In this document: piece by piece, positions 53,464 through 61,697 of the stretch
Layout: every line of letters begins with the position of its first letter
How positions within the stretch are numbered: the stretch's first letter is position 1
Assembly: GCF_008329565.1 (NCBI RefSeq)
Contig: NZ_NPKT01000024.1
Location: forward strand, 1 to 64,000
Length of the DNA stretch: 64,000 bases
DNA from: Mycolicibacterium sp. P1-5
GTDB lineage: Bacteria > Actinomycetota > Actinomycetes > Mycobacteriales > Mycobacteriaceae
Direction of reading: 5' to 3'
Program-made: the position numbers and the translations under genes
The notes under the pieces: model-generated
What the model was told of the DNA's origin: nothing
The model's database searches: none
Seen by the model: the letters and a program-made list of their open reading frames with translations, nothing else

Positions 53464-54339
53464 ATGCCAACCATGACCGCACATCCGGCACGTGTCGGTG
53501 CCGCCCTGGCCGTGGGGTCGATGACCAGCGTTCAACTCGGTCTCGCGCTCGCCGTCGGGCTGATCGACCGGATCGGAGCCGAAGGGGCCGCATGGTTGCG
53601 TCTGGCCTGGGCCGGCGTCCTGTTCCTGGTGGTGGTCCGGCCACGTCGGGCCTCCTTCACTCGTGCCAGCTTTGCGATCTGCGTGTTGCTCGGGATCGTG
53701 ACGGCCCTGATCACGATGCTGTTCATGGCGGCGTTGGCCCGCATCCCGATGGGCACAGCCAGCGCGCTGGAATTCCTCGGACCGCTCGGCGTGGCGGTAG
53801 TCAGTGGAAGCGGCCGCGGCCGCTGGGTGTGGCCAGCCCTGGCCGCCGTCGGCGTCCTGGCGCTGACCCAACCGTGGCTGGGCGACATCGACGTCGTCGG
53901 GGTGGGCTTTGCGCTGGCCGCGGCAGTTTGTTGGGCGGCCTACATCCTGCTGACCCAGCGCGTCGGCGACCGGGTCGCCGGACTGCAGGGCCTCGGAGTG
54001 TCGATGCCGGTGGCCGCGGTGGTGGGCACTGCGTCAGTTGGTGCGGCCGTGCTGCCGCGGATGACCCCCGACATGATTCTTGTAGGCCTCGGTCTGGCAC
54101 TGCTGTTGCCGGTCTTGCCGTTCACCCTGGAACTGCTGGCGTTGCGCCGTCTGAAGACCGCCGCGTTCGGCACACTGATGAGTCTGGAACCGGCGCTGGC
54201 GCTGCTGATCGGGTTGCTCGTCCTCGACCAGGTGCCCAACACTGCCGCGATCGCCGGGATCGCATTTGTCGTGGTCGCCGGGATCGGCGCGGCACGCAGT
54301 GGCGCGCGCGACGCACCTGCTCCCATTCAGCTCGGGTAG
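53464..54339 (+). CDS. EamA/DMT-family transporter (RhtA-like)
   Basis: A 291-aa inner-membrane protein with ten hydrophobic helices in two EamA repeats. It has ARIPMGTASALEFLGPLGVA in the first and LKTAAFGTLMSLEPALALLIGLLVLDQ in the second, the usual inter-repeat signature of RhtA-type exporters of amino acids or small metabolites. An alternative ATG lies 9 nt downstream. Divergent from a MarR regulator that probably controls it. Convergent with the MFS gene (1 nt apart). Confidence 0.88.
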   Translation: MPTMTAHPARVGAALAVGSMTSVQLGLALAVGLIDRIGAEGAAWLRLAWAGVLFLVVVRPRRASFTRASFAICVLLGIVTALITMLFMAALARIPMGTASALEFLGPLGVAVVSGSGRGRWVWPALAAVGVLALTQPWLGDIDVVGVGFALAAAVCWAAYILLTQRVGDRVAGLQGLGVSMPVAAVVGTASVGAAVLPRMTPDMILVGLGLALLLPVLPFTLELLALRRLKTAAFGTLMSLEPALALLIGLLVLDQVPNTAAIAGIAFVVVAGIGAARSGARDAPAPIQLG

Positions 54340-54340
54340 C

Positions 54341-55789
54341 TCAGCCCCACTCGTGGTTCATCGCGCGCGACTCGGTCACGTCGTCGACCGAGGCGAGCCG
54401 TAGCCGCGGGCGGGTGACGGCGATCAGCAACATGGCAGCACCCGCGGTGATCGCGCCGAGGGCGAAGATGATCGTGAAGCTGCTCTCCGGGGTGTGGCCG
54501 TGTTGTGACCGGCCCAGCAGCACCGCGACGATCGCGGCAGCGATCGAGCTGCCGACGGTGCGCGCGATCGCATTCATACTTGTCGCGACACCGGTTTCGT
54601 CGACGTTCACTTCGCGGACGACCAAAGCGGGCAGCGCACCGTACGCCAGGCTGATGTACGCGTTGGCCAGGACGCCGGCGGCGATCACTTGCCACGGCTG
54701 GTCGTGCAGGACGGCCAGCAGCACGAACCCGATGACCCCGGCGGCGGCGCCGACCATCAGCACCGCGCGCGCACCGAAGCGGTCGATGTAGCGCCCGCTG
54801 GCCACCGCGGTCACAAATCCGGCGAGCGCCCCCGGCAACAAGAACACCACGCTGGCCCCGAGCACTGTCGCACCGAAGCCGTAGCCGCTGCCGGTCGGCG
54901 CCTCGACGAAGTCCGTCAGGCCGAGGAAGGCGAAGTACAGGCCCATCCCAACCAGGATGGTCGCGAGGTTGGTCAACAGGATCGGCCGCCGTGACAGCAT
55001 GGCCGTCGACACCAGCGGGTGGGCAATTTTCCGTTCCCACCACCACCAGGCGGTGAGCACCACCAGCCCGACGGCCAGGCAGCCGGCGGTGCGTGCCGAC
55101 ACCCAGCCCCAGTCATGGCCCTGCGTGATGGCCAGCAGCACCGCGGACAGGCCCACCGCCAACCCGGTCGCGCCGGCCCAGTCGACCGTCCCGTCCGAGC
55201 TGCGCGGGCGGGACGGCAGGACGGCCAGCACCGCGATGATCACCAGCACGGTGAACCCCGTCGTCAACCAGAACACGCGGTGATAACCGGCGTCACCGCG
55301 CATCAGCAGGCCGGTGACCACCAGGCCCATCCCGCCGCCGAACCCCAGCGATCCGGACAGCACGGCCATGGCCCGCATGAGCCGGTCGGCGGGCAGTTCC
55401 TCGCGCAGGATCGATACCCCGATCGGGTACAGCGAGTACGAGGCGCCCTGCAACACGCGCGCGACGATCAATAGCGGAAGCGAGGACGTCAGCGCCGCGA
55501 GCAGCGAGCCGCCCAGCACGACCGCGAGGACCGCGAGCAGCACCCCCTTCTTGCTGTAGAGGTCGGCGAGCCGACCGATCAGCGGGGTGGTGGCGGCCGC
55601 AGCCAGCAGATTCGCCGTGACCGCCCAGCTGACATCGACCGGGGAGGCATGCAGTTGCCGGGCCATCACGCCCAGGACCGGCACGACACCGGTCTGCAGG
55701 ACCGCCACCGTCAGCGCGACCACGCTGAGGGTCGCTACCAGCAGTCCCGGCCTGCGATGCCCGATGCCGAGCGTCTCGAGATCTGACAC
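54341..55789 (-). CDS. MFS transporter, DHA2-type multidrug exporter
   Basis: A 482-aa major-facilitator protein with about fourteen predicted helices. It has the motif GRLADLYSKKGVLL between helices 2 and 3, LPLLIVARVLQGASYSLYPIGVSILREELP (motif C region) and WWWWERKIAHPLVSTAML, typical of the 14-helix DHA2 drug-exporter group. Start: the GTG at 55789; the longer reading is antisense to the thioesterase gene. Substrate unknown. Divergent from the thioesterase by 64 nt. Confidence 0.88.
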   Translation of the reverse strand: MSDLETLGIGHRRPGLLVATLSVVALTVAVLQTGVVPVLGVMARQLHASPVDVSWAVTANLLAAAATTPLIGRLADLYSKKGVLLAVLAVVLGGSLLAALTSSLPLLIVARVLQGASYSLYPIGVSILREELPADRLMRAMAVLSGSLGFGGGMGLVVTGLLMRGDAGYHRVFWLTTGFTVLVIIAVLAVLPSRPRSSDGTVDWAGATGLAVGLSAVLLAITQGHDWGWVSARTAGCLAVGLVVLTAWWWWERKIAHPLVSTAMLSRRPILLTNLATILVGMGLYFAFLGLTDFVEAPTGSGYGFGATVLGASVVFLLPGALAGFVTAVASGRYIDRFGARAVLMVGAAAGVIGFVLLAVLHDQPWQVIAAGVLANAYISLAYGALPALVVREVNVDETGVATSMNAIARTVGSSIAAAIVAVLLGRSQHGHTPESSFTIIFALGAITAGAAMLLIAVTRPRLRLASVDDVTESRAMNHEWG

Positions 55790-55853
55790 CGATTGATTAT
55801 GTCGTCTAAGCACCGAGTGTCTGGCACCGGAGGGGCTATGCGAGGATGCGCGG

Positions 55854-56666
55854 ATGGCCACCCGACCGGCGCATTTCATTTCCGATCCCGACGGCGTCTT
55901 CCATCCCACGGAGAACGCCCGAAGCCGCTGGGGCGACGACATGCTCAACGGACCGGCGGTGGTCAGCCTCGCCGCATTCAATCTGGAGCAGCGGTTCGGG
56001 ATGCCCGAGTTTCTGCCTGCGCGCCTTACGGTCGACCTGTTCAAGGCGGCGCGCCGGATGCCGACGACGGTGTGCGTACGACTGGTTCGCGACGGTCGCC
56101 GGATCCGCAACTCGGAGTGCGACGTCGTCCAGGGCGACGTCATCGTCGCGCGTGCGACCCTGGTGCAGTATCGGCTGTCCGAACCGCCACCCGGCGACGA
56201 ATGGGTTGCCGACGCCGAGTTCACCCCGCCGCCCGACGGTGAGCACCATGCGTTCTTCATCGGCAGCGACGACGTCGGGTGGCACGCCGACGGAGGAGCG
56301 CACCAGAACACTTCACGCAAACGCGTTTATCACAGCCCGATCGACGTGGTGGCCGGTCACGACATCACGCCGTTCGTCCGCACGGTCGTCGTCGCCGAGG
56401 CCACCAGCCTGGTCAGCAACCTCGGCACCAAGGGGATCGGCTATATCAACGGCGATCTGACCGTCGCGCTGTCCCGCCTTCCGCAGTCGGAACATATTGG
56501 TGTGCAAGGTGATTCACACTGGGTGTCGAACGGGATTTCGGTCGGCACCGGAACGCTGTTCGACAGTGCGGGGCCGTTCGGGACCGGACTGGTCACCGCG
56601 ATCGCCAACCCGGCGGCGCAGATCGACTTCAGCAAGCCGGACACCATCCCGACGTTGAGCGTCTGA
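55854..56666 (+). CDS. Acyl-CoA thioesterase-like protein (double hotdog)
   Basis: A 270-aa protein of the 4HBT_3/TesB-like superfamily with two hotdog halves (about residues 20-125 and 150-270). The N-terminal half carries NARSRWGDDMLNGPAVVSLAAF and the ARLTVDLFKAARRMPTTVCV strand pair typical of this actinobacterial group. The C-terminal half is more divergent (GIGYINGDLTVALSRLP). It probably hydrolyses or binds acyl-CoA. Convergent with the peptidase gene, 1 nt apart. Confidence 0.8.
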   Translation: MATRPAHFISDPDGVFHPTENARSRWGDDMLNGPAVVSLAAFNLEQRFGMPEFLPARLTVDLFKAARRMPTTVCVRLVRDGRRIRNSECDVVQGDVIVARATLVQYRLSEPPPGDEWVADAEFTPPPDGEHHAFFIGSDDVGWHADGGAHQNTSRKRVYHSPIDVVAGHDITPFVRTVVVAEATSLVSNLGTKGIGYINGDLTVALSRLPQSEHIGVQGDSHWVSNGISVGTGTLFDSAGPFGTGLVTAIANPAAQIDFSKPDTIPTLSV

Positions 56667-56667
56667 G

Positions 56668-57819
56668 TCACAGCAGCGCGCGAAGCTGATCGTGCGGTAG
56701 CGCGGGGGAGCGGTGCCCGTCTCGGCCCACCATGTCGGCGTTGACCACCAGTGCGTTGAGCACAGCCTCTTCGACGCTGTGCACGACGGCGGCGTAGAGC
56801 TCATCCATCCGGCCCCACGGCAGGAAGCGCACGTGGCCGAACTCGTCGTCGCCGACCGGGCCGATGGGAAACCGGCTGGCGAGATCCGGGGCGTCGGCGG
56901 TGGAGAAGGCCAGGAAGATGTCTCCGGAGAAGTGGCTGCCGGTGGTGCCGGTGCGGGCCAGCCCCAGCGGGACCCGTCGGGCGAGTGCCTTGCACTGTCC
57001 GGGTAGCAGCGGAGCATCGGTCGCGATCACCGCGATCACCGAACCGGCGCCGGGCGGCGGTCGGTTGAGATCACGCTCGAACCAGTCGCCGTCCAGGGGA
57101 TTCTCGACATTCAGGTGGGGGCCGACGTGCCGCCCAGCGACCGTGAGTTCTTGGCGCGCACCGAAATTCGCCTGGACGAACACCCCCACCGTGAAGGTGT
57201 GACTGCCGTAACGGACCAGCCGGGACGCGGTTCCGTTGCCGCCCTTGAACTCATAACAGTTCATCCCGGTACCGCCGCCGGCAGAGCCTTCCGGCACCGG
57301 GCCTCCGGTTGCGTTGTCGAGTGCCGCTTCAGCATGCTCGGGTCGCACGTGCCCACCGTTGATGTCATTGAGGTAGCCGTCCCAGGTTTCGGCGCATACC
57401 GGCAGCAGCCATTGCCGGGCCAGAATCGGGTCGGTCCGGTTGACCCAGGAGATCACCCCCGCGTGACAGGCCCCGACCGCATGTGTATTCGACAGCAGCA
57501 CAGGCAGATTGAAGGCACCGGCCTCCTCGATCCAGGTCGTGCCGGTCATCTCGCCGTTGCCGTTGAGTGAGAACCATCCAGCCGCGCAGGGCTGGCCGAG
57601 TCCGGCTCGTCCGCGGGGCAGGATCGCGGTCACGCCGGTCCGTACCGGTCCGCGGCCCACGTCCATCGCCCCATCGCCGGTCACCAGGGTGGTGACACCG
57701 ACCTCGACGCCGGGCACGTCGGTGATCGCGTTGAGTGGGCCCGGTTCGCCGGGAAGGGGGATGTCGAGTCCGCGGACGCGCGGGCGGCCGTCGGCGGTGA
57801 ATGCCGCTGGAGACGTCAT
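56668..57819 (-). CDS. P1/S58-family autoprocessing aminopeptidase (DmpA/BapA-like)
   Basis: A 383-aa Ntn-type hydrolase. The family self-cleaves before a Ser that becomes the N-terminal nucleophile; here PGAG|SVIAVIATDAPLL puts it at Ser260, leaving chains of about 259 and 124 residues. Other signature parts are GVEVGVTTLV, SNTHAVGAC and GGGTGMNCYEFKGGNGTASR. DmpA acts on D- or L-N-terminal residues and BapA on beta-peptides; specificity here is unknown. The ATG at 57819 starts at the usual length. It is intact. Confidence 0.92.
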   Translation of the reverse strand: MTSPAAFTADGRPRVRGLDIPLPGEPGPLNAITDVPGVEVGVTTLVTGDGAMDVGRGPVRTGVTAILPRGRAGLGQPCAAGWFSLNGNGEMTGTTWIEEAGAFNLPVLLSNTHAVGACHAGVISWVNRTDPILARQWLLPVCAETWDGYLNDINGGHVRPEHAEAALDNATGGPVPEGSAGGGTGMNCYEFKGGNGTASRLVRYGSHTFTVGVFVQANFGARQELTVAGRHVGPHLNVENPLDGDWFERDLNRPPPGAGSVIAVIATDAPLLPGQCKALARRVPLGLARTGTTGSHFSGDIFLAFSTADAPDLASRFPIGPVGDDEFGHVRFLPWGRMDELYAAVVHSVEEAVLNALVVNADMVGRDGHRSPALPHDQLRALL

Positions 57820-58150
57820 CCGGCCGACCCTACAGTCGCTGACGGGCGGAGAAGTCCTGCGATGAACCACGGGCGCCGGGGAAGGAGTCACACCTTCCCC
57901 AGCGCCGCCCGGGCTCGCACCACACCCCCCAAAAAACGGTGGTGCGAACCATCAGGCGATCCCGGCGCCCCCCGGCGGAATCCGTGTTCGTCTGATGTTG
58001 TAGCAAACTTATCGGGCAGCTACCGGAGCGCGCACGCGTAGTCCACTACTCGATTTCAGGTCTTTCTCAGGTTGAGTACCTGGTGCGGGCACCTGACCGT
58101 GAGGCGGGGCATGATCAACGTCGGCCGGCCGAGAGACGAACGGAGATCCG
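57820..58150. other. Intergenic region between divergent peptidase and sseB genes
   Basis: A 331-nt stretch with no convincing coding sequence. It holds one strong inverted repeat (57915-57947). Nearer sseB there is a ribosome site GGAG at about 58142-58145. Divergent promoters for the two flanking genes should lie here, but I could not place -35/-10 boxes with confidence. Confidence 0.5.
57915..57947. other. Stem-loop with 9-bp perfect arms and C6A6 loop
   Basis: TCGCACCAC (57915-57923) is the exact reverse complement of GTGGTGCGA (57939-57947). The 15-nt loop contains CCCCCCAAAAAA. It lies between divergent genes, so it is not an obvious terminator for either. A small RNA end, a repeat-family element or a regulator site are all possible. 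Confidence 0.5.
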
Positions 58151-58999
58151 ATGACAGGGCGCACTGACGTGCTGATCACCGCCGAAACGCTGGTCAGCCG
58201 CTTGGCGGCCGGAGAACCGGTGACCGTGCTCGACGTGCGCTGGATGCTGAGCGAGCCGGACGGGCGCGACCGTTACCTGCAGGGGCACGTTCCGGGTGCG
58301 GTGTACGTATCACTGGACGACGAGCTGACCGACCACACGGTGCCCGGCCGTGGCCGCCATCCGCTGCCGCCGGGGCCGAGAGTGCAAGCGGCGGCGCGGC
58401 GATGGGGGATACGCAACGGGCAGCCCGTCGTGGTCTACGACGACTGGAACCGGGCGGGGTCGTCGCGGGCCTGGTGGGTGCTGACCGCCGCGGGCATACC
58501 TGACGTGCGCATCCTCGACGGTGGCTGGTCGGCATGGAAGGCAGCAGGTGGACCGGTGCAAACCGGTTCGGCGGATCCTGCACCCGGAGACGTCAGGGTG
58601 GCACATCAGGACCTTTACGCCGGCGCGTTGCCCACGCTGACCGCCGACGAGGTCAGCAACGGGCCGCTGCTCGACGCCCGTGCACCGGAACGGTTCCGCG
58701 GTGAGGTGGAACCGGTCGACGCGGTCGCCGGGCACATCCCCGGCGCACGCAACCTGCCGAGCACGGTGCTGCTGAGCGGTGAGGAGACCTTTCTCGATGG
58801 CACATCCCTGGCCGGGCTGCTGGCCGAGCGCGGCATCGATCCCGGCGACGGCACAGTCGGGGTCTACTGCGGATCGGGTATCACCGCGGCCGTGACAGTC
58901 GCGGCGCTGACCGCAGCGGGTCGCGACGCGGCGCTGTTCCCCGGATCCTGGTCGCAGTGGAGCTCAGATCCGGACCGGCCTGTCGCCCGCGGCGAGTAG
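58151..58999 (+). CDS. sseB: Sulfurtransferase SseB (rhodanese family)
   Basis: A 282-aa protein of two rhodanese domains (about 10-130 and 155-278). The active-site loop CGSGITA in the C-terminal domain carries the catalytic Cys and is of the 3-mercaptopyruvate sulfurtransferase type rather than the thiosulfate CRKGVT type. Blocks such as VVYDDWNRAGSSRAWWVLTAAGI and ERFRGEVEPVDAVAGHIPGA match mycobacterial SseB. It transfers sulfane sulfur in cytosolic sulfur metabolism. Followed by a small membrane-protein gene in TAGTG overlap. Confidence 0.92.
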   Translation: MTGRTDVLITAETLVSRLAAGEPVTVLDVRWMLSEPDGRDRYLQGHVPGAVYVSLDDELTDHTVPGRGRHPLPPGPRVQAAARRWGIRNGQPVVVYDDWNRAGSSRAWWVLTAAGIPDVRILDGGWSAWKAAGGPVQTGSADPAPGDVRVAHQDLYAGALPTLTADEVSNGPLLDARAPERFRGEVEPVDAVAGHIPGARNLPSTVLLSGEETFLDGTSLAGLLAERGIDPGDGTVGVYCGSGITAAVTVAALTAAGRDAALFPGSWSQWSSDPDRPVARGE

Positions 59000-59241
59000 T
59001 GACGATGGAGACGTTCCTGGCGTACCTGAAAGTTCAGGCGATGTGCTTGGTGTTCGGCATCGTCGGACCGATTTTTCTGGCCGTGTACTTCGCCGTTCAG
59101 CCCGACCCCACCCTCAAGTGGATGTACTACTGGGGGCTGGTGATCACCGCCATCGATGTGCTGATCGCGCTGGGCCTGACCGACCAGACCATGCGGGCCC
59201 GGCAGGTGACCCGCGAGCAGGAGGGGGCCCGCAGATCGTGA
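58999..59241 (+). CDS. Small membrane protein, function unknown
   Basis: An 80-aa protein (78 if the ATG at 59005 is used) with two hydrophobic helices (about residues 12-32 and 40-62) joined by a short loop (QPDPTLKWM), then a charged C-terminus. The GTG start overlaps the sseB stop, and its own stop overlaps the thiolase start (GTGA), so it is translated as part of this operon. No named family recognised. The N-in/C-in hairpin form is like many small actinobacterial DUF proteins. Confidence 0.7.
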   Translation: MTMETFLAYLKVQAMCLVFGIVGPIFLAVYFAVQPDPTLKWMYYWGLVITAIDVLIALGLTDQTMRARQVTREQEGARRS

Positions 59242-60437
59242 CGAGTCGGGGGCCGTTCGACGGCAAGGCCGTGATCACCGGCGCGGGAAAGTCAGAGGTC
59301 GGACGGCGGTTGGGCCGTACCGGGTTGGAGCTGACGATCGAAGCGGTGCTGCGGGCGATCGCCGATGCCGGGCTGGCCGTCGACGACGTCGACGGCATAG
59401 CCAGCTACCCCGGTGCGGTCGTTGCCAACCCGGGCTTCTCCGGCGCAAACGTCACCGAGGTCCGCACCGCGCTCGGGTTGCGCAGCCGCTGGTACATGTC
59501 CGGGCTGGAGACCGCGGGTCAGATCGGGCCGGTGATCGAGGCATGCATGGCGGTCACCCTCGGACTGGCCAACCATGTGGTGGTGTTCCGGTCGGTGTGG
59601 GAGTCGACGGCAGCGCAGCAGGCCGGCGGCGGACACGCATCGGTGTTGCTCGGTGGCGGGGGGAAGCTGCCGCCGCAGATGGAGTGGACGGCGCCGTTCG
59701 GCGCGTTGTCGGCGGCCAACTGGCTGGCGATGCCGGCGCAGCGGTACATGCACGACTTCGGGCTCACCCGTGAGCAACTCGGCGCCATCGCGCTGAACGC
59801 CCGCCGCAACGCAAGCCGCAATCCCGATGCGGTCTACCGCGATCCACTGACGATGGAGGACTACCTGTCCGCGCGAATGATCTCGGAACCGCTGTGTCTG
59901 TACGACTGTGACGTCCCCTGTGACGGAGCGACCGCGGTGATCGTCTCGCGCCGCGACGCCAGCACCGGGCTGCCCCGCCACCCGTTGACAGTCGAATCCG
60001 TTGGTCCGGGAATGTTCGAAAGACCAACGTGGGAACAGCGATTCGATCTCACCACGATGGCCGCACACGATTCGGCGGCCACACTGTGGGAGAACACCGG
60101 GCTGCGGCCGAATGACGTCGACATGGCCCAGCTCTATGACGGCTTCAGCTTCCTGACGGTGATGTGGTTGGAAGCGCTGGGATTCTGCGAGCACGGCCGG
60201 GTCGGCGAATTCATCGATGGCGGTGAGCGGATCGCCCTCGACGGGCAGCTGCCGCTGAACACCAGTGGCGGCCAGCTGTCGGGCGGCCGCCTGCACGGAA
60301 TGGGTTTCCTGCACGAGGCCTGTGTGCAGCTGTGGGGGGAGGGCGGGGACCGCCAAGCGTCGCGCACTCCTGACGTCGTGGCTGTCGGTGTCGGCGGGGG
60401 ACCCGTCGCCGGCTCGATGCTGGTGAGTAGCCGATGA
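59238..60437 (+). CDS. Thiolase-family lipid-transfer protein (Ltp/SCP-x-like)
   Basis: A 399-aa thiolase-fold protein. Conserved parts are VITGAGKSEVGRRLGRTGLEL, the DCDVPCDGATAVIVSRRD segment, NDVDMAQLYDGFSFL, and NTSGGQLSGGRLHGMGFLHEACVQL. Members of this non-condensing group (Ltp2-like) act with DUF35 proteins as retro-aldolases in steroid side-chain removal rather than as ordinary thiolases. The next gene is a DUF35 protein joined by ATGA, which supports that type of complex. A propionyl-CoA-releasing aldolase is the family-based expectation, not shown here. Confidence 0.87.
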   Translation: MTSRGPFDGKAVITGAGKSEVGRRLGRTGLELTIEAVLRAIADAGLAVDDVDGIASYPGAVVANPGFSGANVTEVRTALGLRSRWYMSGLETAGQIGPVIEACMAVTLGLANHVVVFRSVWESTAAQQAGGGHASVLLGGGGKLPPQMEWTAPFGALSAANWLAMPAQRYMHDFGLTREQLGAIALNARRNASRNPDAVYRDPLTMEDYLSARMISEPLCLYDCDVPCDGATAVIVSRRDASTGLPRHPLTVESVGPGMFERPTWEQRFDLTTMAAHDSAATLWENTGLRPNDVDMAQLYDGFSFLTVMWLEALGFCEHGRVGEFIDGGERIALDGQLPLNTSGGQLSGGRLHGMGFLHEACVQLWGEGGDRQASRTPDVVAVGVGGGPVAGSMLVSSR

Positions 60438-60877
60438 CCTATCAGCGTCCGGATCTGCGGCTGGCGCCGAGCCCAACTCCGGAATCAGAGGCGTTCTGGA
60501 CCGGTGGGCGCGACGGAAATCTGCTGATCTCCCGCTGCCATGCGTGCGGGCACTTCTTCCACCCGCCCGGGCCCGCCTGTTGGCGCTGCCGCAGTACCGA
60601 TGTCGCTCCCGAGAAGGTCTCCGGACGGGCTACCGTCGCCGCGTTCAGCGTCGACCGACAACCGTGGATCCCGGGTTTCGAGCCGCCCTACATCGTGGCG
60701 ATCGTCGAGCTCGCTGAGGAGCCTGATGTTCGGCTGATCACGAATGTGGTGGATGTCGAGCCGGCGGACATCCGCATCGGGCTCGAGGTGGAAGTCTTCT
60801 TCGAGGATTGGACCGCGATATCCGGCGGGGAGGACACCCGGGTGTGGATACCGTTGTTCCGCCCCATCACTCACTGA
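60434..60877 (+). CDS. DUF35 OB-fold protein with zinc ribbon
   Basis: A 147-aa protein. The rubredoxin-like zinc ribbon has Cys35, Cys38, Cys49 and Cys52 (CHACGHFFHPPGPACWRC), followed by an OB-fold (about 60-140) with FSVDRQPWIPGFEPPYIVAIVELAEEPDVRL. DUF35 proteins bind acyl-CoA and partner with thiolase-like enzymes; in steroid degradation the DUF35 domain of ChsH2 binds Ltp2. It overlaps the thiolase gene by 4 nt, consistent with a two-subunit complex. Confidence 0.9.
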   Translation: MTYQRPDLRLAPSPTPESEAFWTGGRDGNLLISRCHACGHFFHPPGPACWRCRSTDVAPEKVSGRATVAAFSVDRQPWIPGFEPPYIVAIVELAEEPDVRLITNVVDVEPADIRIGLEVEVFFEDWTAISGGEDTRVWIPLFRPITH

Positions 60878-60916
60878 TGGTCTGATCTCAACCGTTGCGG
60901 AGCAACGGGATTGGGG

Positions 60917-61180
60917 TCAGTCGCGAACCCAGACGGAGATATAGCCGATGGGGATGCCGGTACGGGTCGCGATACATTCCCGGGCGGCCAGTTCGACCTT
61001 GTCACGCGAGGTGGCCTCGGTGGCATCGTTGATTTCCGGGATCCGGATCAGCCACCGGTTGCTGTCGAATCGAATGTCGATCTCGAAGCACTGACCGGCG
61101 ATCGGCCGAAGGACTTGGTGGGTGCGAAGACCCCGTTGCGGACGGGTGGAGAAGCCGCGAGTTCTGTGATGAGTACGCAT
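60917..61180 (-). CDS. Small HicB-like protein
   Basis: An 87-aa protein whose C-terminal ~55 residues (IRFDSNRWLIRIPEINDATEATSRDKVELAARECIA) follow the HicB/partial-RNase-H pattern found in many short actinobacterial proteins, where the sheet strands are followed by one long helix. HicB proteins are usually antitoxins, but no HicA toxin is visible beside it, so it is an orphan. The ATG at 61180 was chosen; the frame upstream is antisense to the DUF1801 gene. Shorter starts are possible. Confidence 0.65.
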   Translation of the reverse strand: MRTHHRTRGFSTRPQRGLRTHQVLRPIAGQCFEIDIRFDSNRWLIRIPEINDATEATSRDKVELAARECIATRTGIPIGYISVWVRD

Positions 61181-61276
61181 CTTCAATGCTTTCCGAAACG
61201 ATTCTGGGCCGCCGGAAAAGATACTCCGTGTGACCGAGAATACAAAATCGCAGCAATTTGCGGCCATGATGGGCAT

Positions 61277-61678
61277 ATGGACCAAGACGACATCACTGCC
61301 TCGGAGCGCATCGACGGCCGGATCGCAGAGTTCGACGATTGGCGCGGCGAGACGCTGGCGCGGATCCGCGCCGTGATCAAACGGGCCGACCCCGAGGTGG
61401 TCGAGGAGTGGAAGTGGCGCGGCGTTCCGGTGTGGTCGCATGCCGGGATGATCTGCACGGGTGAGACATACAAGGCCGCCGTCAAGATGACGTTCGCCAA
61501 GGGAGCGTCGTTGCCAGATCCGTCGAATCTGTTCAATTCCAGTCTCGAGGGGAACACCCGGCGGGCCATCGACTTTCACGAAGGCGACTCGGTCGACGAG
61601 GATGCGCTGGCGGCCCTCATCCGGTCGGCGGTCGAACTGAATCTGGCGGCGAAGTCACGGTCGGGTAAACGCGGGTAA
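61277..61678 (+). CDS. DUF1801 domain protein
   Basis: A 133-aa soluble protein of the DUF1801/YdhG-like fold. It shows RIDGRIAEFDDWRGETLARIRAVIKRADPEVVEEWKWRG cut into the usual first helices, GVPVWSHAGMICTGETYKAAVKMTFAKGA, and EGNTRRAIDFHEGD. The molecular function of the family is not established; related folds include the frataxin-like and YjbR groups. Single gene, divergent from the HicB-like gene. Confidence 0.82.
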   Translation: MDQDDITASERIDGRIAEFDDWRGETLARIRAVIKRADPEVVEEWKWRGVPVWSHAGMICTGETYKAAVKMTFAKGASLPDPSNLFNSSLEGNTRRAIDFHEGDSVDEDALAALIRSAVELNLAAKSRSGKRG

Positions 61679-61697
61679 CCCACGGCGGCAACGTTCC

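Noticed and set aside
55790..56320. 177 extra codons before the MFS transporter start
   Set aside because: Antisense to the thioesterase gene and lacking any membrane segment; GTG at 55789 is the natural start.
57915..57947. Reading the C6A6 stem-loop as an intrinsic terminator
   Set aside because: Both flanking genes are transcribed away from it, and the A-run lies in the loop rather than after the stem.
59292..60476. 394-codon open frame opposite the thiolase gene
   Set aside because: Shadow frame; sense gene has full family motifs and coupled neighbours.
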